Positions 1 through 9,702 of a stretch of 64,000 nt of DNA are shown one piece after another (within the stretch, counting starts at the first letter, position 1; every line of letters starts with the position of its first letter). The notes under the pieces were generated by a model. The model was given only the letters and a program-made list of their open reading frames with translations. It ran no database searches and was not told the origin of the DNA. Source of the stretch: Lolium rigidum (taxonomy: Eukaryota; Streptophyta; Magnoliopsida; Poales; Poaceae); contig NC_061509.1 of NCBI RefSeq assembly GCF_022539505.1, forward strand, positions 209,398,254 through 209,462,253, read 5' to 3'. A program made the position numbers and the translations under genes.

Positions 1-1
1 G

Positions 2-535
2 TCTCAGAATATTACATTCAGCCGAGCAGACCACCCGATGACCATACTGAAACCAGGACACACGGCCTTAGTAGTCGAGGCGCAGGTCGGGGGATTCAAG
101 ATGAGCAAAGTCTTCATGGATGATGGAAGCGGACTAAACCTGATATTTCTTGACACGATCAAGAGTATGGGGATCACCATGAGAATGCTAGAAGAATCGG
201 ACACCCGCTTTCATGGGATTCTCCCTACTTCACCAGCGTACTCTCTTGGCAAAGTTTACCTGAACGTCGTCTTTGGCAAATCCGACAACTTCAGGAAGGA
301 AAAGATCGAGTTTGAAGTCGTGAACTGGGAGTCGCAGTATCACACTATACTCGGGAGGCCAGCTTATGCCAAGTTCATGGATGTACCGCACTACGCATAC
401 CTCAAGCTAAAAATACATGGGAGCAACGGGACTAACATTACAGTCTATGGAAGTTTCTCACGCTCGGACAATTGTGATCGAGACTTTCAGAGGATTGCTG
501 CAAAGTTTGGACTGCGGCAGGAACTTAATTACTGA
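2..535 (+). pseudogene. Retrotransposon aspartic protease region, fragment
   Basis: The frame is open from base 2, so the coding start lies left of the window. The protein contains FMDDGSGLN, which resembles the protease active-site segment (D-S/T-G type) of RIRE2-type gag-pol proteins. ILGRPAYAKF and the tail YGSFSRSDNCDRDF follow in the order typical of that family. The role in an active element is cleavage of the gag-pol polyprotein inside the virus-like particle. The frame closes with TGA at 533-535, and the coding sense continues in another frame, so a small indel near 500 broke it. No reverse transcriptase follows. Confidence 0.75.
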
Positions 536-815
536 CCTTCCTTCGAAGTCATCATCACGCGATACTAAAGAAGAAGAACGCGTCAGAGGAGCAAAGAAGA
601 AGCCAGCCGACGTCGCCCTTGAAGCTTCGGCAGCACAAACTTCTGCAGATAAAGCTTCGGCAGCAAAAGCTTCGGCAGCTGATGGCGCAGAAGACTTAGG
701 AGACGGCAAGACACTAGCAACCATCGTCCAGGCTCCTGGTGAAATCAACAACGCTACGGTAACCACTAACATGGTGACCAAGACAGAAGATGAGAAGAAC
801 CCCTTCATTGCTTAA
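500..815 (+). pseudogene. Polyprotein tail in shifted frame, Ala/Ser-rich
   Basis: In frame 3 the reading continues from the broken protease ORF: a lysine/glutamate-rich segment (TKEEERVRGAKKK), then imperfect Ala-Ser repeats (SADKASAAKASAADG), ending with TAA at 813-815. Together with the protease piece this looks like the C-terminus of a truncated polyprotein in which the tail replaces reverse transcriptase. The repeat section is low complexity and has no enzymatic motif. An ORF that starts at 417 overlaps the protease in another frame; only its later part looks real. Confidence 0.5.
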
Positions 816-1610
816 GCAATTTATTAGCGTTTAGTTTTTCCCTTTACTTTCAGCGGGGCCCCTCGTTTTTCGCCCTCTAGCTTCGTGTTTACTTTGTTAA
901 TTAGAATTTAATCCCGTGACAAGCATTGCAGTGATTCGGAACATCTAAACCGCACCATCGTAAACCTTGCCTACGCCTTTCGGTGAGCAACGGTGTAATG
1001 TAATATGCGGCAAATGACCGTGCTCCGAAAAAGCCTCTACGAGTGCTAAAAGGATGCAACATAAACAAGGACACCAACCTTTCCCTTTGCTATAGATGCC
1101 TCTACGAGTGCCAAAAATAGCAAGAGTTTGGAAATACACATAAGCACAACCCACGTTCGATATTTTACTTATGGAAATATCAAAGAACAACGGGCTCATC
1201 GATAGATTCACTGCACCCGAAATATTCGGGAGTGACTCTCGAAGCATACATCGGTTGAAAGTAAAGTTGCGCATACAACGGGTTTAGAAAAACCCGCAAC
1301 ACGAGCTGATCACTCAAATGATTTGCTGACCAACGAATATACATACATCTAAACGAGCAATTAAGATTTGCTCCTTCAAAATTTGCCAACAACACCAACA
1401 TGGTAAAAATACATATACATGTATCTACCACGGCTAAAACAATCCTGGCACTTGGACGAAATAGCTACAATATACATTTACAAAAAGACCTTAATCCCTG
1501 AAATCACCCTTGCGGAGTTTATTTTTCCTCGAGTACCTTTGAATCCTTTTCAAGCTTGTCGACAATCATATTGGCCGGCAACAATACCTTCGGATACAGG
1601 TGTCTCCAAA
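816..1610. other. Gap between convergent genes of E1
   Basis: No coding sequence was recognised. This stretch lies between the plus-strand polyprotein stop and the 3' end of the minus-strand gene, so it should hold both 3' untranslated regions. Similar short phrases recur at 1032-1049 and 1091-1107 (GCCTCTACGAGTGC type), but I see no conserved structure beyond that. Confidence 0.4.
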
Positions 1611-1987
1611 TCACCGCATTGCGTTGGCGATAGACAGCAAATTCGCTGAGGGATACCGTGCAAGGACGAGGGCAAGCGTAAACCTAGCTCCCGCAAACAC
1701 CTGGGAACGTACCAGGTTCTTGACCTTCTTGGCATTGCTGAATTCTGACATTAACGTCAATAGGGTGGGAGGAACTGAGTTCAAAGGAAACATTGTCTTC
1801 CATATAACTCTTAGTCCTTTGTAACACTCGTCGAAGAAGTGGTGGACTTGCTCGACCCGATCTTGGAACTGAGCAACAGCCGAAGCTTTCGAGTGCTCCC
1901 TCCAGACAATTTCGTCGGCTGATGACAGCTGGGTTAATGCGTGCACACGCTCGTGAAACCGCTTGTTCTCTTCCGCACGGTTCAAAG
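1611..1987 (-). pseudogene. Antisense gene of E1, distal exon
   Basis: Minus-strand exon-like piece. It is preceded by an AG acceptor (CAGTCATAG before the exon, ending at 1988) and open for about 120 codons. It contains ALNRAEENKRFHERVHALTQ and FDECYKGLRVIWKTMFPLN, typical of the C-terminal half of proteins predicted from grass Tat-type retrotransposons. It is charged and probably alpha-helical. It pairs by splice sites with the exon at 2072-2285. The true 3' end is uncertain, and the ORF may be a second product or an alternative 3' end, because the exon at 2482-2954 ends in its own stop codon. Confidence 0.5.
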
Positions 1988-2071
1988 CTATGACTGGCAA
2001 AGAAATCAATGGAAGATCAGGCAATGCGTTTTCAACAAAAGAGTAATGAAATCAAAGACAAGGGAACTTAC

Positions 2072-2285
2072 AGTTTAAACTTTCGGTTGCCTTATGCAGT
2101 TCAGTAAGAGCGTAGCGCTCTACGTCGGCTGCAATTTCGCCCTTATTCTTGATAATGGCAGCCAAGGCGTAGGTGCTGCGCAGGTCCTCTTCCAACTGTC
2201 TGATCCGATCCTTCATACGTTGCACTCGATCATCTTCAGCAAGAGCACCCGAGGAATCATCAACAAATGAAGGCACTGGGAACAC
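2072..2285 (-). pseudogene. Antisense gene of E1, coiled-coil exon
   Basis: Minus-strand exon bounded by an acceptor (TTGCAG, just right of 2285) and a donor (GTAAGT, 2066-2071). The peptide VFPVPSFVDDSSGALAEDD is followed by a heptad-rich segment around RMKDRIRQLEEDLRSTYALA, a likely coiled coil. It probably precedes the 1611-1987 exon in one transcript. Function unknown. Confidence 0.5.
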
Positions 2286-2481
2286 CTGCAAGGAAAGACG
2301 TCAAAGGCATGATAGATCGATTCGCTTCAACGTCAGAAGGTACTCCCATCGGGAGAATACAAGCGAAGTATCATAACAAAGAGTGTGCTAGCAACATTGC
2401 TAGCACAAAAGTTTATTACAAACGAAGTTATCCGACGTAACATTGTTTCACACTAGTTCAAAGAAAAGCTTGTTACAAAAA

Positions 2482-2954
2482 TCAAATGGCTTGGGTTTGA
2501 GTCGATAAACTAGGGCCGGCCGATGTTTTCTTTGATGACACCAGCTCGAGGAGCTGGCGTGCACACTTAAGAGCCGATATCTTGAAGATGCTTAAATCAA
2601 CAAGTTGCCCATCCTGATCTTTCGGCAGCTCCTTAGACATTTCTTCAATGTCAGCCTTAAAGCCGTGACACATCATAAGTTGGAAGGCAAGGAGGGCACC
2701 ATACGTACGCGAGGTGCGTTTGAATACCTCGATAACCTCCCTGGTGTCAACCGCGAAGGCGTCGATCAGCTGCCCCAGAGTTCTGTTTTGATTGATCTTG
2801 GGGAAGATCATCGAGTGCATCCGCGCTAAGGCACCTTTTCCCTTTTCAAGAAGCTCCCGCATAAGCTGGTGGGAGGCGAGAGTCATCGACACACCATTTG
2901 CCGGAGAATTGTTTGTAACTTTGTCCAAGGCATTGGCGGGCATGTTGGCAGCTT
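2482..2954 (-). pseudogene. Antisense gene of E1, exon ending in stop
   Basis: Minus-strand exon. The acceptor TTCTTGTAG lies just right of 2954. The ORF runs to a TGA at 2482-2484 after the Ser/Thr/Gln-rich end SLSTQTQAI. Internal phrases such as LGQLIDAFAVDTREVIEVFKR and CARQLLELVSSKK are characteristic of the C-terminal domain of the so-called putative gypsy-type transposon proteins annotated in wheat relatives. No catalytic motif is visible. Its stop makes this the natural end of one isoform. Confidence 0.55.
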
Positions 2955-3066
2955 CTACAAGAAAATGAAATGACAAAGGTCGTTGACAAAGGATCGAGTC
3001 CATAAGTGCAATAATCAAACAGAGGTATACAAAGGAGATTACCAAGTAAAGCCAAGGAAGACTAAC

Positions 3067-3325
3067 GAAGGAGTTCATCCTTCTCAGTCGCCCGAGCTTT
3101 GGCAGCCAGCCTGGTTGCCTCCTCTTCTCTCAGCTTCTCCCTCAGCTTACCCAGTTCCTCCTTCAGGGAGTCGACTTCCTGGCGGGCCTCGGTAGCTATC
3201 TTGACTGCACCGTCCAACTTCGAGGAGGAAGATTTAACTTCCTTCTGCAGCCGAACCTTCTCTGCCTCCAGAGAAGTGTATTGGGAAGCAAAGGCCTCCA
3301 AAGAGGAGATAACTCCTCGCAGGTC
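3067..3325 (-). pseudogene. Antisense gene of E1, coiled-coil exon
   Basis: Minus-strand exon between an acceptor (CCTTTAG, right of 3325) and a donor (GTTAGT, 3061-3066). The peptide is a strong coiled coil: LEAEKVRLQKEVKSSSSKL, then DSLKEELGKLREKLREEEAT. Coiled coils suggest self-association or binding a partner protein, but the function of this family is not known. Confidence 0.55.
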
Positions 3326-3409
3326 CTAAAGGAAAAAGGATATTCGATGAAGAATCATTAAGCAAGATACGCTTCAGAAAAGTTCATGTTGTAATCAAAA
3401 AAGACTTAC

Positions 3410-3590
3410 AGAAGGAGGAGTCCTGGTGGCGGCAGTTGAAGGAGCATCTTTCCCTTTAGAAAGGGAGGAAGCTGTCGATACCTGAGCTGCGGGGGCTGCT
3501 TTAGGAACCGAAGCTTCGGAAGCAGCAACATCCGGCGGAGCAGCCCCGGATTTGGCCTTCTTAGCCGGCGGCTCGACAAAACCTTCGTCA
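3410..3590 (-). pseudogene. Antisense gene of E1, Lys/Pro/Ala exon
   Basis: Minus-strand exon with a good acceptor (CTTTCACAG, ending at 3591) and donor (GTAAGT, 3404-3409). It encodes a PPAKKAKSG stretch, a plausible basic nuclear-localisation-like signal, followed by an Ala/Pro/Ser-rich disordered segment. It connects the N-terminal domain to the coiled-coil exon. Confidence 0.5.
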
Positions 3591-3669
3591 CTGTGAAAGG
3601 AGATGATTGACAAAAAATTATGAGAGGAATGCAAGAAATAAAAAGGAAATATGACTTCGAGGTGCTTAC

Positions 3670-3983
3670 ATATCGAAGAGATCGTCTTCATCGGCAAAGC
3701 CGCCGGTTGATCTCTTCACGGGCGAAGCCCTGGTCTCCTCCACAGCTGCATTAACAAAGGTATCACGATCAGCGTCATCATCACGCATTGATCCCTTTGT
3801 GTCGCAAGCGTTGTCGGCTGAGGAAGGAAGATCGGTGTGGGCAGCTTCTGAATTTATCGGGTCATTATGTTCACTCTCTGGGCCTGTGGGCCCGACAGTG
3901 TGAAAGTCAACAGGGATTGAGGAGCCTTTTCCCTCAGAAGTATCATTTGGCGAATCACGCAAGTCGCCCGAAACTATGGGGAT
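3670..3983 (-). pseudogene. Antisense gene of E1, acidic linker exon
   Basis: Minus-strand exon with acceptor TTTTCGGCAG (ending at 3984) and donor GTAAGC (3664-3669). The peptide is acidic and Ser/Thr-rich (DDDADRDTF, then GGFADEDDLFDM) and has no recognised domain. Five GT-AG introns can be placed by eye between 2482 and 5102, so the antisense gene kept spliceable structure inside a retrotransposon. Confidence 0.5.
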
Positions 3984-4071
3984 CTGCCGAAAAAGGAGCA
4001 AATGAGAACAGCGGAAATTATATCGACTGAGAGGAAGCAGCGTAGTAAAATTAAAAGGAGAAAAAAATTAC

Positions 4072-5102
4072 CTCTGACAGTGGATGATCAGTATCGAGAG
4101 GGGTGTAGGAAGATATCAATGGAATTGAGTCTTCTTGACTAAAGAGAGTAAGGCGACGGACTTCATCTAGCAGCTCCTTTTCCAACAGTTCAGCAACATT
4201 GATCCTGGTCTCATCTTTTGGACCCGTATACAACCACATTGGACGAACTCTTGCCATGACTGGTTGGACCCGACGTTTCAGGAACACCGCTGCTACCTCT
4301 GTACCGATCATGGTTTGACCATCGGCCTCTTTGATTCGAAGGAATTTGGCGAATAATTCGTCGGCTGCTGCCCTTTCTTCGGGAGAAAGAATGTTCTTCC
4401 AGGAATCTTTCGGCTTAGACTCAAGGACGTCGGCAAAGCAAGGAAGCTGGGACTCGGTTGTCAAAGAATCTTTGACATAAAACCATTTCAGTCTCCATCC
4501 TTGCACAGATTCTCTCATTGCCTCATTGGGAAACTGAAATAGTTAACCTCCGAGCGAGCCACAAACCCCACGCCTCCAATGACGAAGGATCCGTTGCTAC
4601 TGCTGTACCTCTTAACGTAGAAGATCTTCTTCCACAACCCGAAATGAGGCTCAATGCCCAAAAATGCCTCGCAGAGGGTGATAAACACAACAACGTGAAG
4701 GATCGAGTTGGGAGTGAGTTGCCATAGTTGGATTTCATAAGTCCGTAGAAGGCGAAGAAGGAACTCATGGGCAGGTAGTGAAAGACCCCGATATAGGAAT
4801 GATAGGAACACCACGGTAAAATCAGCAGGGGGATTGGGACGAGAAATCGCACCTGGAAGTATCACGTTCCCCTCGTCGGGGGAGACTAATCCAAGGCTTC
4901 GGGCCCTCTTCTCATCAAGTTTTATGATGGAGGACGCTAGCCAATATCCTGGCTTGGCTATTGGGCCTGGCGGCGCTGGCGGCGCCGGAGCTGGAGGAGG
5001 AGCGTCTGAAGAACTCTTCTTTGGAACAGTGGAGGAAGATTTGGCGGCGGCGCCACCGGTCGTGGAGCTGCCGGCGGCAGTAAGGCTCTTCTTCTTCACC
5101 AT
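4072..5102 (-). pseudogene. Antisense ORF of E1: putative gypsy-type transposon domain (PF04195-like)
   Basis: First coding exon of the minus-strand gene, with ATG at 5100-5102. After a Lys/Ser/Pro-rich start, the protein shows the domain labelled Transposase_28 or putative gypsy-type transposon in grasses: LSLPAHEFLLRLLRTYEIQL, ILHVVVFITLCEAFLGI and LWKKIFYVKR. The frame is broken by a small indel near 4518, where one ORF ends and the next begins with MRESVQGWRLKWFYVKD, so the gene is probably dead. The exon ends at a donor (GTAATT, 4066-4071). Despite its database name, no transposase catalytic residues are visible. The role is unknown; such ORFs sit antisense next to the 3' LTR in Tat-type elements. 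Confidence 0.65.
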
Positions 5103-5520
5103 TGTGAGATCTGGGGAAGATTGAAGAAGCGGTGGTGGCGGCGCAGCAGTTACGGAAGGAAGTAGAAGAAGAAAGGCAAAAGCAGATGTGGGAGAAAATT
5201 AGGGATTTTTTCGTCCCTTGAAGATCTTAAGAGGAGAAGAACTGCGTGGGCACGTGTCGTTTATGCCAGTTTGTCAAGTGGACCTTTTTTCGATTGATGG
5301 TTGCGGGAATCGAGGAGACGCCTTGGTAACTGTGCGAGAAGGGCGGACATTGCTTGAAAATAGGACCAGACAGGGAGAGAATGGGCCCGGCGGGTCGCGT
5401 CTTGTCAGTCAAAATCAAGACGTCGGTAAAACGTCATCAATGACGTCATGAAGAATGCTTGAAGCACTCAAAGGAATAAAAGCTATCGGATGGTGAACTT
5501 GAGTCTATGCACGGATTGTG
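5103..5520 (-). promoter_or_regulatory. Putative promoter/5' UTR of the E1 antisense gene
   Basis: Non-coding stretch upstream (minus sense) of the antisense ATG. A weak TATA-like element on the minus strand (GCATAAACG) lies near 5259-5267, about 160 bp before the ATG. No other signal was recognised. Confidence 0.25.
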
Positions 5521-5535
5521 AAGCATCTGCGCTTA

Positions 5536-5986
5536 GACTCGGGGGCTACTCCCATCGGGAGCGCTGACGCGCACCCGACAGATTGAGGACTCGAAGGAAA
5601 AAGAGGACGAAGGAAAAGGTGTTTGTTCAGCTCGAGTCTGGACCCGGTTGCAAGCACAAGTGTCCAGACCCGGGGGCTACTCCCATTGGGAGCGCTGGAC
5701 GCGCACCCGACAGAACTTTTTTGTACTCCAGGATCATGCCCGGGGACTTGATTCTGCGTAGGGTAACGTTGTTTTGCCATCGGTAGTTAACGAACAAAAG
5801 TTGGGCACGTTACTCATTATCCCTTGCATGCGGAAAATATATCGGATGACCTATGAAGACTTGCAGAAAAACTTCGGTAGAGTAAAATGTTCGAGTGGTA
5901 CAAATTGAGTCTACGCACGGATTGCAAACATCCGTACCTAGACTCGGGGGCTACTCCCATCGGGAGCGCTGACGCGCACCCGACAG
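5536..5986 (+). repeat. Three copies of a ~46-bp hairpin repeat in E1
   Basis: Units at 5536-5581, 5667-5713 and 5941-5986 share the start GACTCGGGGGCTACTCCCAT and continue with GGGAGCGCTGACGCGCACC and CGACAG. The segment CTCCCATCGGGAG can fold into a short stem. The shared GGGGGCTAC core is identical to the polypurine tract just before the LTR at 6092-6100, so the units look like decoy or ancestral polypurine tracts. Confidence 0.75.
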
Positions 5987-6087
5987 AAGAAGATGATGCT
6001 GATTCAAGATAAACAAGGACGATCAAGGAGAAAGAACATCAGAAGGAGACATGCTTCAGTCTCCACCCGAACTATGTTCGGGCTGGA

Positions 6088-6101
6088 CGATCGGGGGCTA
6101 C
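6088..6101 (+). promoter_or_regulatory. Polypurine tract of E1
   Basis: The sequence GATCGGGGGCTAC directly precedes the LTR start TGACGTGG at 6102. In LTR retrotransposons this is the site where plus-strand DNA synthesis is primed. Confidence 0.65.
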
Positions 6102-6634
6102 TGACGTGGGCATTACCCTTCGGGTAACCGACATTGCCCTATCCCGTATTGTCTAGCTGGAGGCCCATGAAGGCACTTGGAGGCAAGACGGGCCACTTGG
6201 ATGGCGCACCAGAAGATTCCTTTGCGGGCAAGATAACGAGGCAGCCGAATAAGGAAATATTAGATCTAAAGCTACTGTAAACCTAGTCGTACTCGGTTAG
6301 ACCTCTTGAGACCTAGCCTCCTATATAAAGACCAGGAGAGGGGCTGCCGAGGGGGACAATCAATCTTAGCAATCTAAGCCACCAAAAGTCTAGAGCTAGG
6401 TCATCATAACACTTAGCCTCCCCACGAGATTTCAGCCGAACTATTCGGCACCCCATTGTAACCCAATATCTTCATAATCAAGAACAGACAGGTAGGACGT
6501 AAGGGTTTTACCTCATCGAGGGCCCCGAACCTGGGTAAATTGCTCTCCCCGCTTGTCTGTGAACCGATGTCTCGTGTCAGCTTGCAGGATTCTGTCAACC
6601 CTAAGCCCCAATCGGAGGGCATTGCCGAGGAGTA
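6102..6634 (+). repeat. 3' LTR of E1
   Basis: Starts TGACGTGGGCATTACC after the polypurine tract and contains a TATA box (TATATAAA, 6322-6329). It ends within a GAGTA shared with the flanking A LTR. A canonical CA end is not visible. The RIRE2-like context GGGCATTGCCGAGGAGTA would normally continue a few bases to CA, so the right end may be trimmed. The partner 5' LTR is outside the window. Confidence 0.65.
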
Positions 6635-7956
6635 ATAATTGCAGCGAGTGGCCCAATCCTTTTTAGCACAAAGGACAAGCCGGTTTGTTTACTTATGATG
6701 ACCAAACGTTCTTGAGGACACACGGGAATTTAGTCTAGTGCTTTCGCTTCATATAGTTGATTAATCTTCATTGTTTTGATAAGTGTTGTGTGGGTGAACC
6801 TATGCTAATGCACCGCCCTTCCTAGGACTAATACATACTTGTGATTAAACCCCTTGCAAGCATCCGCAAATACAAGAAAGTAAATAAGATAAATCTAACC
6901 ACAGCCTTAAACTCTGAGACCCTGCTATCCCTCATGCATCGATATACCAACGGGGGTTCAGGTTGCTGTCACTCCGGCAACCCCACAATTAGCAAACGAA
7001 TACAAGATGCATTCCCTAGGCCCATAAAGGTGAAGTATCATGTAGTCGACGTTCACATGACACCACTAGAAGAATAACACCACAACTTAAGTATCAAACT
7101 ATTAAATATTACTCAACATAGTTCACTACTAACATTTAGGCTTCACCCATGTCCTCAAGAACTAAACGAACTACTCACAAGACATCATATGGAACATGAT
7201 CAGAGGTGATATGATGATGAATAAAAATCTGAACATAAAGCTTGGTTCAATGGTTTAACTCAATAGCATCAATAACAAGGAGTAATCAACACCGGGAGAG
7301 TTTCCCCTATGAAATAATCAAGATTCAACCCTAGATGTTACAACGGAGACGAGGTGCAGCGGTGGAGATGATGGTGTCGGCGGTGGAGATGATGATGATG
7401 ATCCCAATGAAATCCAGCTCGATGACGGTGACGATGGCGACGATTCCCCCCCCCCCCCGGGAGGGAATTTCCCCGGCAGATTTCAGCCTGCCGGAGAGCT
7501 CTTTTCTCTCTGGTGTATTCCACCCCGCAGAGGCGGCTGTGTCTATTCTCCATCCTCCCCTGCACCTTCGGGTTTCGGGTAGATGAAGCACGCGAAAGGG
7601 AGATGGCCGAGGGGGGCCGTGGCCCCCCTCCCCACGTGGCGGCGCGCCTGGCCTGGTGGCCGCGCCGGCCTATGGGGAGGGTCCATGGCGGCCCTCCTCG
7701 GCCTCCCCTTTTGGCTGGCTCCGTCTTCTGGAAAAATAAGAGCTTCGGTATATTTCCGTCAATTGTTGATCTTCAGAAATATTGTATCCTGACGGTGCTT
7801 TTTCCAGCAGAAACCTGACTCCAGTGAGTAATTCTCCAATAATCATGAAACATGCAAAATAGGTGAAATAACATAAGTATCATCTCTAAGTATGAAATAT
7901 ATCAATGAATAACAGTAAATTATGATATAAAATAGTGATGCAAAATGGACGTATCA
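6630..7956 (-). repeat. 3' LTR of element A, truncated by E1
   Basis: Nearly the same as 11173-12494 base for base, with small indels such as a run of 12 or so C around 7447-7458. On the minus strand it begins TGATACGTCCATTTTGC. About 185 bp of its far end, present in the other copy (10989-11172), is missing here because E1 inserted. Confidence 0.9.
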
Positions 7957-7972
7957 ACTCCCCCCAAGCTTA
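7957..7972 (-). promoter_or_regulatory. Polypurine tract of element A
   Basis: On the minus strand TAAGCTTGGGGGGAGT lies directly before the LTR start TGATACG. It is the plus-strand primer site of the element. Confidence 0.75.
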
Positions 7973-9702
7973 GACCTCGCTTGTCCCCAAGCGAGACTGA
8001 ACTTAGTAAACAAGACCACATGTTTATGGAGTGAAGAGTCGATAAATAAAATACGGACAAGAAGCATCACATTAATTTACACAAGACATTCTAGTAAACA
8101 ACTTCCTCATATAACTCAACTTGAGACAAGTAAAGGGAAATCACAAATAAAGGTGCATAGCAAATCACAATTGGTGATGGCAAACTTCGTTCTTGGTCAA
8201 AGAACAATTAACAGATTGTACTTATCTTTCGAGCATAGATAACCTTCAAAGTCATATTCATTCAGATAAAATTTGTACTAAACAAGGAAGAATAAAAGAC
8301 ATGATTACATAGATCACAATATAAATGGTTGGATCACAACAACTCAATTGCTTGCTTGAGATAGAAGGAAATAGGTTTACTTGACTCAACATAAAAGTAA
8401 AAGATAGGCCCTTCGCAGAGGGAAGCAAGGATTAAATCATGTGCTAGAGCTTTTCAAGTTTTGAAATCATATAGAGAGCATAAAAGTAAAGTTTTGAGAG
8501 GTGTTTGTTGTTGTCAACGAATGGTAGTGGGCACTCTAACCCCCTTGCCAAACAGACTTTCAAAGAGCGGCTCCCATGAAGGACGTTATCTCTACCAGCA
8601 AGGTAGATCATCCCTCTTCTCTTTTGTTTACACATGTATTTTAGTTTTATTTAGGTATGACACTCCTCCCAACCTTTGCTTTCACAAGCCATGGCTAACC
8701 GAATCCTCGGGTGCCTTCCAACATTTCACATACCATGGAGGAGTGTCTATTTGCAAAATTAAGTTGCTTACTGTTGAATCAGGGCAAAACATGTGAAGTG
8801 AATTATTAATGAAAGTTAATTAATTGGGGCTGGGCACCCCGTTGCCAGCTCTTTTTGCAAAATTATTGGATAAGAGGATGTGCCACTAGTCCATTGGTGA
8901 AAGTCTGCCCAACAAGATTGAAAGATAAAACACCACATACTTCCTCATGAGCTATAAAACATTGACACAAATAAGAGGTAATAACTTTTTGAATTTTTTA
9001 AAGGTAGCACATGAAGTATTTACTTGGAATGGCAGAGAAATACCGCATAGTAGGTAGTTATGGTGGACACAAATGGCATGGGTTCGGTTTAAGGTTTTGG
9101 ATGCACGAGAAGCATTCCCTCTCAGTACAGGTATTTGGCTAGCAAGGTTGGTTAGCAAGCATAAGAGTTGAGGGAAACAAACAAATATGCATGTGATAGA
9201 AACAATCATGCATCTTCCTTGTAAGCACAAACAATTTCAACTTCAGAATACTAAGCTCATTAGCTAACAAGAAAGAAAGATAATGAAATAATATATCTAC
9301 ATGTATTCCCTCTTTTCTACTTAAGCCTCAAAATATTATTGATGTTGACCAATGCTAAGTTTGCCAAAACCAGATAGATTTACTTGATGCTCCCAAAGTG
9401 ATACCAATACTAACAACAAGATTAATCATATAACTGAAATTGCAAACTAAAATAAGGTGTGCAAAATGTAAATGATAGAACTTCTCATTAATATTACATA
9501 ACGATAACTCACACCAAGGGATACATAGATAACCAACTAAAAGAGAGATACTTCCATATTGCAAACCATCCTATATGATAACTTCCCTACTCATGATATG
9601 ACACTACTTGACAGTAAAAATGTAAAACATATTGTTGATGTGATACCGTGGCACTCCCCCAAGCTTGGAACAAACCAAGGGGATGTCAATACCAATGATG
9701 AA
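7973..9702 (-). other. Non-coding 3' region of element A
   Basis: About 1.7 kb without a convincing ORF on either strand. It is AT-rich, and phrases such as the AAGGCCCTTCGCAGAGGGAAG block (around 8406-8426) recur near the polypurine tracts of C (14127-14147) and B1 (57588-57607). It behaves like a conserved 3' untranslated region rather than decayed coding DNA. Confidence 0.6.

Larger units (their letters stand above)
1..6634 (+). mobile_element. Element E1: Tat/RIRE2-like Ty3/gypsy retrotransposon, right part
   Basis: Right-hand part of an LTR retrotransposon that begins outside the window. Seen in order: a retroviral-type aspartic protease remnant on the plus strand, a convergent multi-exon gene on the minus strand, three copies of a hairpin repeat, a GC-rich polypurine tract, and an LTR starting TGACGTGGGC. 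No reverse transcriptase or integrase lies between the protease and the LTR, so the element is non-autonomous as seen. Grass Tat-lineage elements of the RIRE2/Retand/Grande type are known to carry an extra antisense ORF in this place. E1 lies inside the LTR of element A, whose other copy shows the uninterrupted target. The family name is inference. Confidence 0.8.

Noticed and set aside
1611..5102. Antisense gene of E1 as an ordinary host gene
   Set aside because: Its domain is known from retrotransposon-borne ORFs, and a second element in the window (Z) has the same arrangement beside its 3' LTR.
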